A stretch of 48,811 nucleotides of DNA from positions 1 through 48,811 of the forward strand of contig JAKEFC010000019.1 in assembly GCA_022616235.1 (NCBI GenBank), in the 5' to 3' direction. Below are positions 1-7,568 of this stretch, in pieces; position 1 is the stretch's first letter; each line of letters opens with the position of its first letter. The notes beneath the pieces are model-generated. The model did not search any database. It was not told the DNA's origin and saw only the letters and a list, made by a program, of their open reading frames with translations. Source of the DNA: Planctomycetota bacterium. Lineage in GTDB: Bacteria > Planctomycetota > UBA8108 > UBA1146 > JAKEFC01. Both the position numbers and the translations under genes were made by a program.

Positions 1-45
1 CAGAGAGAACTCAAACTCGAAACCGGAAAGGAAACACGCTCGTCG

Positions 46-70
46 AAAAAGCAGGCGGGATGATGCCGCC
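46..70 (-). terminator. Candidate intrinsic terminator
   Basis: Read on the minus strand, a GGCGG / CCGCC stem (66-70 pairing with 54-58, 7-base loop) is followed three bases later by five T residues (50-46). It begins 8 bases after the stop of the minus-strand gene that ends at 78. The stem is only 5 bp, so efficiency is uncertain, but the hairpin plus T-run and the position fit factor-independent termination. Confidence 0.45.
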
Positions 71-77
71 AAGAATC

Positions 78-1604
78 TCAACTAAAATTGGCATTGACTC
101 CCGAAGAGTAGCCGCTCACTAGCACCGCCAATGTCGCCGGCGGGGAGAAGGTGACCGTGTACTCCTGCGGCTTCCCGTAGGTCGCGGAGAATTGTTTCTG
201 GCCGTGAGCGCGGGATTGAATCGTGAGGGTTAGCACCGCGTCTTCCGCGAAACTCTTCTCGACTTCGTCGAATTCTTCTTCCACGAATTGCGCAGTGAAC
301 CAATAGCTTCCGTCCTTCTTACGCGTAAGCTCCAGACCTCCTCCGTGGTTGTTCCCGGCCGATCGCAGCGAGTACTGCAGCGAATGGATGTCGTCGATCA
401 ACTCCCCATGATTGTCGTAGGCCCACAACACCGAAGACTCGGCGCGCGTACGCGGAGGCAGCGTCACTTCGATTTCTTTGACGCCGCTGTCGACTTCGAC
501 CACCGTCGAGGAAACGGCGGGGCCGTTGTAGCTTCGATACAAATCGATTCGATACGTCCCGGGCTCCAGGTCGAGGTACGAGAAATGCTGCGCTCCGCGC
601 GATATGTGTTGGCGACTCTCATGATCCATGCCTCGCCGGTTCGGAGACGTCGAGTCCGCCGCCTTGTTGCAGGCTACTGAGGCATTTATTCCGTCTTCAT
701 CCTTCGGCAGCACCACGACGCCGCGAATGCCGTTACGCCCCTGCAGTTTGAATTCCAGGTCGGGCACATCTTGGTCCTCCCCGATGACTACAGTTTCGGC
801 ATCGGACTTGAACTCTTGAAATTTCCCCGCCGCTGCACTGAGGGCGTAAGTACCGTGCGCTAGCGTGATGGTCCTCTTTGAAGCGCTCCACGGAAGATAT
901 GTCGTATTATTGCCTTCGGTGCAAAGGATGTTCGCTTCGCTTGCCATCTCCCCGGTCGGCAGGCGGACGGCGACAGAGACCGCGACGACGGGTTTGGCGA
1001 TGAAATCGACTTCTGCGTCGGGCGCCAGGTTGTAGTTTCTACCGCGTTCCGCATCGAATCGGAATCCGTCGAGCGAGGCGGTCAGCGAGAAGCCCATCGC
1101 AGGGAGATCTCTCAGTTCGTACCGGCCCGAAGCATCCGTCACGGTCTCCCGGAAGAGCGATCTCTTCCAGCGGTAGAGCTGTGCGAAGCTCTCCAAATAT
1201 TCGCGGACATCCACGTCGAACTCTTCGTGAAACTCGATGCCGTGATTGTGATTGCTTGGAAGAACGCGAATTCGGACGCCCGCAAGCGGCGCTCCACTCG
1301 TCGTCGCCACGACGCCGTGAAAGCGACCGGCTCCTAAGGGGACCGTGGGAGGAATTGCATCGCGGATCACGATCGTGGCGCCGGAGTCGGCCACATCAGC
1401 TTCCGAGGGCGCTGGCGCGGAGCTTTCGTTCGGGAGTGCCGCTTCATTGCGTGCGGTAGAGGCTTCGCGCTGGGCTCGACCATCCGCTGGTGCGGCCTCC
1501 GGGATCGGCGCCGCGACGTCCTTCTCCACGAAACGGAGCGCGGCCAGAAAGCCGCCTGCGCCGCCCGCGGCAACGAGCAGGATCGCCACCAAAACTCTTT
1601 GCAT
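78..1604 (-). CDS. Secreted or membrane-anchored protein with carboxypeptidase regulatory-like domain(s)
   Basis: The product is about 508 residues. It starts with a hydrophobic segment (MQRVLVAILLVAAGGAGG...) that could be a signal peptide or anchor, then an Ala/Pro/Glu-rich linker to about residue 75. Next comes a beta-sandwich repeat typical of CarboxypepD_reg/CNA-B-like folds: a GVV..SGAPLAGVRIRV strand pair, later DASGRYELRDLP. A weaker similar unit follows near GIRGVVVLP and YLDLEPGTYRIDLY. I chose the ATG at 1604 rather than the open frame nine codons upstream because GAGGGGG lies 5 bases before it. Such domains usually act as structural or binding modules of exported proteins; no catalytic motif is visible, so the function is unknown. 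It is divergent from the lipoprotein gene starting near 1791. Base composition looks less GC-rich than the later housekeeping genes. Confidence 0.7.
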   Translation of the reverse strand: MQRVLVAILLVAAGGAGGFLAALRFVEKDVAAPIPEAAPADGRAQREASTARNEAALPNESSAPAPSEADVADSGATIVIRDAIPPTVPLGAGRFHGVVATTSGAPLAGVRIRVLPSNHNHGIEFHEEFDVDVREYLESFAQLYRWKRSLFRETVTDASGRYELRDLPAMGFSLTASLDGFRFDAERGRNYNLAPDAEVDFIAKPVVAVSVAVRLPTGEMASEANILCTEGNNTTYLPWSASKRTITLAHGTYALSAAAGKFQEFKSDAETVVIGEDQDVPDLEFKLQGRNGIRGVVVLPKDEDGINASVACNKAADSTSPNRRGMDHESRQHISRGAQHFSYLDLEPGTYRIDLYRSYNGPAVSSTVVEVDSGVKEIEVTLPPRTRAESSVLWAYDNHGELIDDIHSLQYSLRSAGNNHGGGLELTRKKDGSYWFTAQFVEEEFDEVEKSFAEDAVLTLTIQSRAHGQKQFSATYGKPQEYTVTFSPPATLAVLVSGYSSGVNANFS

Positions 1605-1790
1605 TTGCGCCCCCTCGCTGTGAGAGCCCACTCGAGAATCGATTCACGAATACAATACGCGATACGGAGTCGCCGAGGAATACGGACGCGCGCCCGGTAT
1701 CTCGCGAGTATAGTCATCCCGGAGAGTCGGACAACGATCGCTCGCTGTGCGCGGCGCCGCGCGGTGGTTTGCAGGAAGGCTCGGGACCGA

Positions 1791-2249
1791 TTGTCGGAGA
1801 TACGTCGGACCGCGGTCCTCTTTGCAACCCTGTTATCGGCGGGGTGTGCTTCGCCGGCGCCGCCAAGCCCCGAGAGTCCGATCGTGCGTCTCTTCTGGGG
1901 CACCATGCAGGGAGGAGCGCCCTCCGATCTCGCATTGCGAGTCACGAACATCCGAATCTCGCGCGTTGTCTACAGACTGTCGCTTCATGCCGGCGACAGG
2001 CAGGTGGTATGGCCATTTGACATCGAACTCTTCTGGAACGATCCGCCGGTCATCGGTGAGCCACCGGGATTGCGCGAGCGCGCATTTCGCGACTCGATCC
2101 GGCTTTGGAGACGAGACTTCCCGGTCGATCGAGTGTACCGCGAGCGCCATGCGAATTGCGAAGTCCTCGATGGCCACGTAATACACGGCGCCATCACGAG
2201 TATTGGAGAGGAATTACTCGACGAACACCTATACGATTTCGGCGCTTGA
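1791..2249 (+). CDS. Putative lipoprotein, N-terminal part of a frame interrupted by TGA
   Basis: The proposed start is TTG at 1791, preceded by AGGAAGG at 1773-1779. It gives a classic short lipoprotein signal: a charged MSEIRR, a hydrophobic core, then the lipobox LLSAGC, with the lipidated Cys near residue 19 followed by a Pro/Ser-rich spacer. About 152 residues are encoded. The rest is a mix of strands and helices that I do not recognise. The frame ends in TGA at 2247-2249 and the same frame reopens at once with ATG at 2250. The following open frame has no signal sequence of its own, so the two may be halves of one original lipoprotein. An open frame extends upstream to 1599, but it is Arg-rich, overlaps the divergent gene and would bury the signal peptide, so it was not used. 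Confidence 0.5.
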   Translation: MSEIRRTAVLFATLLSAGCASPAPPSPESPIVRLFWGTMQGGAPSDLALRVTNIRISRVVYRLSLHAGDRQVVWPFDIELFWNDPPVIGEPPGLRERAFRDSIRLWRRDFPVDRVYRERHANCEVLDGHVIHGAITSIGEELLDEHLYDFGA

Positions 2250-2729
2250 ATGCTTGCGCGCACGCACTCCGAAGATGCGACGCTCGACGCAACAGGGTTT
2301 CGGCTTGCGGCGAACGCGGCGCGAATCACGCGGATCTACCATTCGCTGATTCTGAATGAGTCGTTTCGCCCTATCGTCCTCGAAGTGTTCGGTCGCCTGC
2401 CGCTCGGGCTCCAGATCGCGCTCTTTATGCACCCGCTCACGATCGAACTCGAGCCTCGCTGGGATCGTGTTCGGCCGATCACGGTCGAGTACCCCGCGGC
2501 CGTCGCGGGACGCTCCGGCTTCGAGATCCCCATCGATCTCAGCGCGAATGGCGTTCCGGTCATGGAAGGGACAGTGACGGTCATCGATACGCGCACTCCG
2601 CTTGCGGGCGAGGCGCCCGGCCGCGACTCGCTGCTCGCGCTGACCATGGGAGTCCTGCGAATCTCCGCGCGGGGCGTCCACGATCCCGACTGCCAGGTCA
2701 CCGTGGAACTCGTCGCGGCTACGCGCTGA
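2250..2729 (+). CDS. Hypothetical protein, likely C-terminal continuation of the interrupted lipoprotein
   Basis: The frame encodes 159 residues and begins with ATG directly after the TGA that ends the preceding gene, in the same reading frame. There is no signal peptide, no obvious Shine-Dalgarno sequence (the preceding bases code for the end of the upstream frame) and no recognised motif. The region is beta-rich in character (ITVEYPAAVAG, FEIPIDLSANGVPVMEGTVTV). It could be made by stop-start re-initiation, by read-through, or not at all if the TGA is a true nonsense mutation. I see nothing that assigns a function. A 6-bp inverted repeat (GACTAT/ATAGTC, 2749-2767) lies 20 bases after the stop and has no T-run. 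Confidence 0.45.
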   Translation: MLARTHSEDATLDATGFRLAANAARITRIYHSLILNESFRPIVLEVFGRLPLGLQIALFMHPLTIELEPRWDRVRPITVEYPAAVAGRSGFEIPIDLSANGVPVMEGTVTVIDTRTPLAGEAPGRDSLLALTMGVLRISARGVHDPDCQVTVELVAATR

Positions 2730-2822
2730 GTGCGGGGTAGAGGTCGAAGACTATTGCCTAGATAGTCGCTATGCAGGCGCGGTTCGAATTCCATTTCGGC
2801 CGTCGGCATCGTCGCCCTGCGC

Positions 2823-3428
2823 TTACTCGCTCACTGGCGGAGGCAAAGGGCGCCGCTCGAGGAGGGCGGAGATGCGCTCGGGAACCGGAGCAAAGTAGGC
2901 GTTCTGACTCGCCATGGTGAGAGCCCAGCGATCGAGATGACCGCGATCGAGCTTGTGCTCGTGCCTCGCGAAAATCCCGCGGACATCTGCGATGTCCTTC
3001 GCCCGCCAAGCCGCGGCTTTCAGGAGCAGCAGGTCTTCGGGAGCGGCGACCCGCACCCGCTGCCCCCAGAGCCGTGTCTGTTGAGCCCGCCAGGCCAATT
3101 CCTTCAGGAACGTCGAATTGCACGCCATCAAGTCGATTGGAACTCCCGTTCGCTCCGGTCCCACCCAGAGTCGTGCGAAGCCGCTTGCGAGCCACTGAGT
3201 TCGAGCGAGTTCGGGTTCGACGGTAAAGCCGTCCTGCTGTGCGGCACGCGCCAGATTCTGGATTTCGCTAGAAGGAATGGCCACCATGAGATCGACGTCG
3301 GCCGTCGTGCGAGGATCTCCTTGTAACGACGCCGCCAACCCGCCGATCAGGACCGCCGGAAACCGGCGGGCTTCTAGGAATTGCATCGTTTTTCGGAACG
3401 CGGCCGGTAGGTCCGGACGTGCAGTCAT
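2823..3428 (-). CDS. Nucleotidyltransferase-fold protein (AbiEii/MNT-like), possible toxin
   Basis: The product is 201 residues. The N-terminal third shows the signature of the nucleotidyltransferase superfamily: an IGGLAASLQG loop (about residues 27-36) followed by RTTADVDLMV, whose paired acidic residues (D.D) would bind the metal. A downstream acidic/hydrophobic strand (VPIDLMA) supplies a candidate third carboxylate. These features match small NTases annotated as AbiEii/AbiGii toxin-like or DUF6036-like proteins. The ATG at 3428 overlaps the TGA of the upstream 87-residue gene (ATGA, 4 bases), so the two are translationally coupled. Whether it acts as a toxin, a tRNA modifier or an antibiotic NTase cannot be read from sequence alone. 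Confidence 0.72.
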   Translation of the reverse strand: MTARPDLPAAFRKTMQFLEARRFPAVLIGGLAASLQGDPRTTADVDLMVAIPSSEIQNLARAAQQDGFTVEPELARTQWLASGFARLWVGPERTGVPIDLMACNSTFLKELAWRAQQTRLWGQRVRVAAPEDLLLLKAAAWRAKDIADVRGIFARHEHKLDRGHLDRWALTMASQNAYFAPVPERISALLERRPLPPPVSE

Positions 3429-3688
3429 GCGCTTGCCTCGGGAGTGACGTCGTCCTCGTGGGGAGCACCGGCCAGGAGCATGGCGTAGCTCACTCTGGGC
3501 AGCGGCGTCGGATCGCCAGGGGGAACTTTCAGCTCGGCGCTTGCCGATTCGAACCCCACGGCAAACTCGAAAAGCGCCTCCAACTCGGCGGCAGCTTGCT
3601 CGAGCGTCATGGCCTGCAAACGCTCCCTGCGGAGCTGCGCATTCAGGCGCGCATACGACTCGGGATCGGAGATCAAGTCTCGCTCCAT
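3425..3688 (-). CDS. Small helical protein paired with the nucleotidyltransferase, possible antitoxin
   Basis: The product is 87 residues, charged and largely helical (a long Leu/Ala/Glu stretch from about residue 14 to 42), with an acidic C-terminus. It lies immediately upstream of the nucleotidyltransferase gene and overlaps it by 4 bases, the usual arrangement for an antitoxin-first toxin-antitoxin operon. I do not recognise the family, and no DNA-binding helix-turn-helix or ribbon-helix-helix is evident. The role of partner or antitoxin is inferred only from size, composition and coupling. No strong Shine-Dalgarno sequence is visible before the ATG at 3688. Confidence 0.6.
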   Translation of the reverse strand: MERDLISDPESYARLNAQLRRERLQAMTLEQAAAELEALFEFAVGFESASAELKVPPGDPTPLPRVSYAMLLAGAPHEDDVTPEASA

Positions 3689-3807
3689 GGCTGGCGATCA
3701 GGGGCTGTCGGTCGAGCGCTCTGCACCCCTGTTCCCCTCTCCTCTCTCACTGTTTCCTCCGGAGCACATCGTACCTTCGATGGAGGTTCGTGACGCCGAA
3801 AAATCGT

Positions 3808-5097
3808 CTATTCATGACGCAGCGCGGCGATGGGGTTCATGAGGCTCGCTTTGCGCGCGGGGTAGAGGCCGAAGATGATGCCGATCCCGCAGGAGATCGC
3901 GACCGAAGTCGCGATGACGGGGAAGGTCACGACGGCGCCCTTCAACTCGGGGATCCAGCGGATGAAGTGGATCGCGCTCAGGCCGAGCACGCAGCCGAGG
4001 ACGCCGCCGATGAAGGAGAGGATCGTCGTCTCGACGAGGAACTGCGCGACGATGTCCCCGCGCCGCGCGCCGAGCGCGCGCCGGATGCCGATCTCGCGCG
4101 TGCGCTCCGTGATGGTGGCGAGCATGATGTTCACGATGCCGATCCCGCCGACGAGGAGCGAGATCGCCGCCGTCATCAGCATCAGGCGATCGAACACCTG
4201 GCGCGTGCGCTGACTCTGCCGGAGCTTCTCGAGCGGCACGATCATCTCCGTGTCCTTGCGCTCGTGGAGATCGAGGATGCGCTGCACTTCGCGCGCCGTG
4301 GCCTCGACGGCGTCCTCCGCCATCACCTCCACGACGATCGTGTGCAGCTCCACCTTGGTCTGTTCGAAGCTCCCCGCAGACTGTTTCACGACCGTCGTCC
4401 CGAAGCGCCGATATGCGGTCTGGTAGGGAATGTATATGTTCAGTCCCTGCCGTTCGAGATCCATCGCCTTTCTCGTCGCCGTCTGGAACTCGTCCGACTC
4501 GATGACGCCGACGACGCGAAACAGGATCCCCCCGATACTCAGGATCATGGCGAGCGGATCGCCGAGGTACTTCGATTCCTCGAGGAGGCTGCGCGTGATC
4601 ACGCACACGCGCGCCGCGCGCTCTTCATCGGCATCCGTGATGAACCGCCCCTTTTCGAGACCAAGGCTGAGTACGCGCTGGTAGGCGGGCACGACGCCGA
4701 AGGCCTTGCCCGAGATCTGGCGCGAGCCCAGCCAGATGTCCTGTTCGACGTTCTGGACGGGGAGGGCGCGCGCGATGGTCGGCCGAGCCCGAATCCGCTC
4801 GAGGTCGCGGAACTCCAGTCCGTATTCGTTGATGCTCGCCGCTGCATCTTGCTGCTCCTTGCCGGTGACCTCCGGCGGGCGCACGCTGTTCAGGAAGATG
4901 TTGCGGAGCCCGAGTTTCTCCATCTGCGCGATCAGCTCCTGCTCGGCGCCTGCGCCGACGCCGAGCATCGCCATGACCGCGGCGATGCCGAAGATGATCC
5001 CGAGCATCGTCAGGAAGGAGCGGAGCTTGTAGCGCCAGAGGCTCGCGAGGCCGAGGCGCACCAGCTCCCAAGTGTGGAGGCGGCCGAATCCAAGCAC
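3808..5097 (-). CDS. MacB-like ABC transporter permease (FtsX family)
   Basis: The product is 429 residues with the four-helix MacB permease layout. A first transmembrane segment lies around residues 22-45 (LRSFLTMLGIIFGIAAVMAM), then a large periplasmic MacB-type domain, then the FtsX core with three C-terminal helices including the GIGIVNIMLATITERTREIG.RRALGARR signature. Unlike E. coli MacB, the ATPase is a separate polypeptide encoded just upstream, as in LolCDE-type or Gram-positive systems. The start is GTG at 5097, three bases after the ATPase stop, with GAGG about 10 bases upstream. It is the last gene of a TolC-adaptor-ATPase-permease operon and probably forms the inner-membrane mechanotransmission part of a tripartite exporter. 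The substrate is unknown. Confidence 0.9.
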   Translation of the reverse strand: MLGFGRLHTWELVRLGLASLWRYKLRSFLTMLGIIFGIAAVMAMLGVGAGAEQELIAQMEKLGLRNIFLNSVRPPEVTGKEQQDAAASINEYGLEFRDLERIRARPTIARALPVQNVEQDIWLGSRQISGKAFGVVPAYQRVLSLGLEKGRFITDADEERAARVCVITRSLLEESKYLGDPLAMILSIGGILFRVVGVIESDEFQTATRKAMDLERQGLNIYIPYQTAYRRFGTTVVKQSAGSFEQTKVELHTIVVEVMAEDAVEATAREVQRILDLHERKDTEMIVPLEKLRQSQRTRQVFDRLMLMTAAISLLVGGIGIVNIMLATITERTREIGIRRALGARRGDIVAQFLVETTILSFIGGVLGCVLGLSAIHFIRWIPELKGAVVTFPVIATSVAISCGIGIIFGLYPARKASLMNPIAALRHE

Positions 5098-5101
5098 GGC
5101 G

Positions 5102-5806
5102 TCAATTCCTCACGGCATCCACGCCGGCCAAGACTCCATCGTGCATGCGGATGCGCCGCTCTTGCTGCTCGGCGATGGCGGGATCGTGGGTCACGACGAC
5201 GACCGTCATCCCGCTCTTGTGCAGGTCTTCGAACAGGGCGAGGATCTGTTCGCCGTTCTGCGAATCCAGGTTGCCCGTGGGTTCGTCCGCGAGCAAGAGC
5301 GCGGGATCGTTCGCGAGCGCGCGCGCGATCGCGGTGCGCTGGCTCTCGCCTCCGGAGAGCTGCGCCGGACGGTGCGTCGTGCGGTGCGCCATCCCGACCC
5401 GTTCGATCAGTTGCAGCGCGCGCGCGCGGCGCTTCTGCCGCGGCCAACCGAGGTAGTAGAGCGGCAGCTCGACGTTCTCGAGCAGCGTGAGGTGCGGAAT
5501 CAGGTTGAAGGATTGGAACACGAATCCGATCTTCTCGTTGCGGAGGCGCGCGAGCTGGGCATCGCTCATGCCCGCCACATCCTCGCCGTCGAGGCGATAG
5601 CTCCCGCTCGTCGGCACGTCGAGGCAGCCGAGGATGTTGAGGAGCGTCGATTTTCCGGAGCCCGAATGGCCCACGATGGCGATCGATTCGCCGGCGCGGA
5701 CGCTGAAGCTGATCCCGCGCAGGACCGGGACCTGGTGCGCGGCATTGCCATAGCTCTTGTGAAGGGAATCGACCTCGATGACCGCCGCGGCCGCACTCGC
5801 CGCCAT
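5102..5806 (-). CDS. ABC transporter ATP-binding protein, LolD/MacB type
   Basis: The product is 234 residues. Walker A is GHSGSGKST, the signature motif is LSGGESQR, Walker B is ALLLADEPTGNLD, and the switch histidine is in VVVTHDPA. The sequence GLDVPTSG..R.DGEDVA after Walker A and the NLD ending of Walker B are typical of the LolD/MacB/FtsE subfamily. I chose the ATG at 5806, one base after the stop of the adaptor gene and preceded by GAGGGGAG. The longer open frame from 5863 would overlap the adaptor by 56 bases with a basic, non-family N-terminus. It powers the permease encoded next. Confidence 0.92.
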   Translation of the reverse strand: MAASAAAAVIEVDSLHKSYGNAAHQVPVLRGISFSVRAGESIAIVGHSGSGKSTLLNILGCLDVPTSGSYRLDGEDVAGMSDAQLARLRNEKIGFVFQSFNLIPHLTLLENVELPLYYLGWPRQKRRARALQLIERVGMAHRTTHRPAQLSGGESQRTAIARALANDPALLLADEPTGNLDSQNGEQILALFEDLHKSGMTVVVVTHDPAIAEQQERRIRMHDGVLAGVDAVRN

Positions 5807-5807
5807 G

Positions 5808-7568
5808 CTAGCGGCTCCCCTCTTTCTCCTTGACGGGGGGGGAAGCGGCTTCCGCGGCGCCATCCGTTGCTGCCGCGGGTGCGACTGCGGGTGCCTGCGC
5901 GGCAGGGACGGCGTCGGCGGCGGGCTGCTCCAGAGGAGCGCCGGCTGCGGCTGCCGACTCGCCTTGCGCCGTTGTGGGCACCGACTCGGCGGCGCCAGGC
6001 GCCGTGGTTACGGCTTCAGCCGCGGCCGGCGCTGCAGGTGCGCCTTCCGCCGCCGCGGCGACGACCGTCTCGCTCGCTGCCGCCGGCGCCGCGGGCGGAA
6101 CGCTTTCTTCCGCTTTCGGCGCGGGTCGATAGGTGTCGGGGCGATAGAGGAGCACGCGCTCCCCTTCCACGATACCGCTCTTCACCACCGCGTAGATGTC
6201 CGTCGAAGCGCCGACCTCCACGCGCCGCTCCTCGATCTCCGCGGCTCCATCCACGAAACAATAGTGCTTGCCCTCCGTGATGAACACCGCGTGCACAGGC
6301 ACGTGAATCACGTCCGCCAGCTCCTCGATCATCACCTCGGTCTTGGCGCTGATCCCCGGCTTGATTCCTAGATTCGCCTGATCGAGCGTCACGGTGACCG
6401 TGAATTCCTTCACCTTTTGCGGCATCCAGAACTGCCCGGAGTTCGCGAGCGTCGCGATCTTCTCGATCTTGCCCGTGATGCTCAAACCCGGATAGGTGTC
6501 GCACGTCGTCACGGTCGGGAGGCCGACCTTGACCTTGTTGATGTCCGCCTCGTGGATGTTGAGGCTGACTTGCATCTCGCGGAGGTCCGGCAGCGTGAAG
6601 AGAGTCATCCCCGGCCAAGCCTGGCCGCCGATCTTGATGTTGTTCCGCTGCCACGGATCCTCCGGCGAGCCGTAGATGACGATCCCGTTCCCCGGCGATT
6701 TGATCTCCGTCTGCGCAAGCTCTTCCTTCTTCTTGCGGAGCCTCTCCTCGAGTTGGCGCACCTGGCGCTCGCGCTGGGTCAGCGTCGCTTCCCTCTGCGC
6801 CTTCAGCGACTCCGCCTTGGCGACCGCACGCTCGAGCTGGTGCTGCGCTTCGGTGACAGCGAACTCCTTGGTGCGCCGATCTTTGCCGGACGTGAATTCG
6901 TTGTACGCCTTCAGGTCGGTGCGCGCCTGATCCAGAGTCATCGTGGCGCGGCGCAGCTCGATCGCTTCCGACTTCAGCTCGGCCTCGGTGACGAAGCCCT
7001 CCTCCTTGAGCTTCACGGCGCGCTCGTGACGCTCTTCGATCCGCTTCTGGTCTAGTTCCGACGTCGTCAGCCGGTCCTGCAACTCTTGCGACTTCCCGGG
7101 GTGCGACACCTGCTCGAAAAGCTCGAAATCGCTCGTCTTGCTGTCGAGGTCCAACTGTGCTTGGGCGAGGCTCGCCGCGTTGTCCTCGAGCTGGATCTCG
7201 AGGTCGTTCTGCGCGGTCTTCAGGTTGGTCCGCGCTTCGCTCAACTGCGATTCCAGGTCTTCGATCTCCCTCTTGATGTCCGTGTCGTCGAGGCGGGCGA
7301 GCACCTCATCCTTCTTCACCTCCTGGCCTTCGGTGACGAGCCAGGTGAGCAGGCCGCCGCGCTGCAACTTCGAGGTGACGATCTCCGCGTTCTTCGCCTT
7401 CAGCGTGCCCGCTTCCACCAGAGTGATTCGGAGCGGGCCGCGGACGGCGATGCACTTCGATGCCAGCAGGGAACGAGTCTCGCCGGCGGAACTGTCGCGA
7501 TAGAGGAAGGCCCAGGCGGCGGCGGCGCCGCCCGCGAGCAGGACGATCGCGACGATCCAGTACTTCAT
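5808..7568 (-). CDS. MacA/HlyD-type periplasmic adaptor with long Ala/Pro-rich C-terminal tail
   Basis: The product is 586 residues. An N-terminal membrane anchor (about residues 4-24) precedes a half-lipoyl segment, then a long alpha-helical hairpin (about residues 85-290, rich in Glu/Lys/Gln/Leu heptads), then the second lipoyl half, beta-barrel and membrane-proximal domains ending near residue 475. This is the standard architecture of resistance-nodulation and MacA adaptors that bridge inner- and outer-membrane parts of an exporter. After the fold ends there are about 105 residues almost entirely of Ala, Pro, Glu, Val and Thr, finishing with the charged KEKEGSR; MacA homologues normally lack this. 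The ATG at 7568 overlaps the stop of the TolC-like gene (ATGA). The low-complexity tail may be a periplasmic spacer or simply GC-driven expansion. Confidence 0.88.
   Translation of the reverse strand: MKYWIVAIVLLAGGAAAAWAFLYRDSSAGETRSLLASKCIAVRGPLRITLVEAGTLKAKNAEIVTSKLQRGGLLTWLVTEGQEVKKDEVLARLDDTDIKREIEDLESQLSEARTNLKTAQNDLEIQLEDNAASLAQAQLDLDSKTSDFELFEQVSHPGKSQELQDRLTTSELDQKRIEERHERAVKLKEEGFVTEAELKSEAIELRRATMTLDQARTDLKAYNEFTSGKDRRTKEFAVTEAQHQLERAVAKAESLKAQREATLTQRERQVRQLEERLRKKKEELAQTEIKSPGNGIVIYGSPEDPWQRNNIKIGGQAWPGMTLFTLPDLREMQVSLNIHEADINKVKVGLPTVTTCDTYPGLSITGKIEKIATLANSGQFWMPQKVKEFTVTVTLDQANLGIKPGISAKTEVMIEELADVIHVPVHAVFITEGKHYCFVDGAAEIEERRVEVGASTDIYAVVKSGIVEGERVLLYRPDTYRPAPKAEESVPPAAPAAASETVVAAAAEGAPAAPAAAEAVTTAPGAAESVPTTAQGESAAAAGAPLEQPAADAVPAAQAPAVAPAAATDGAAEAASPPVKEKEGSR

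Noticed and set aside
2749-2767. GACTAT/ATAGTC inverted repeat after the interrupted lipoprotein
   Set aside because: The stem is only 6 bp and no T-run follows, so it was not listed as a terminator.
2772-2784. GGTTCGAATTCC resembling a tRNA T-loop
   Set aside because: The flanking bases do not form a 5-bp T-stem, and no acceptor, D or anticodon arm can be drawn around it.
3541-5490. Long open frame on the plus strand opposite the ABC permease and ATPase genes
   Set aside because: It is Asp/Arg/Glu/His-rich with no family motif, and mirrors minus-strand genes with strong ABC transporter motifs. Long antisense frames are expected in GC-rich DNA.
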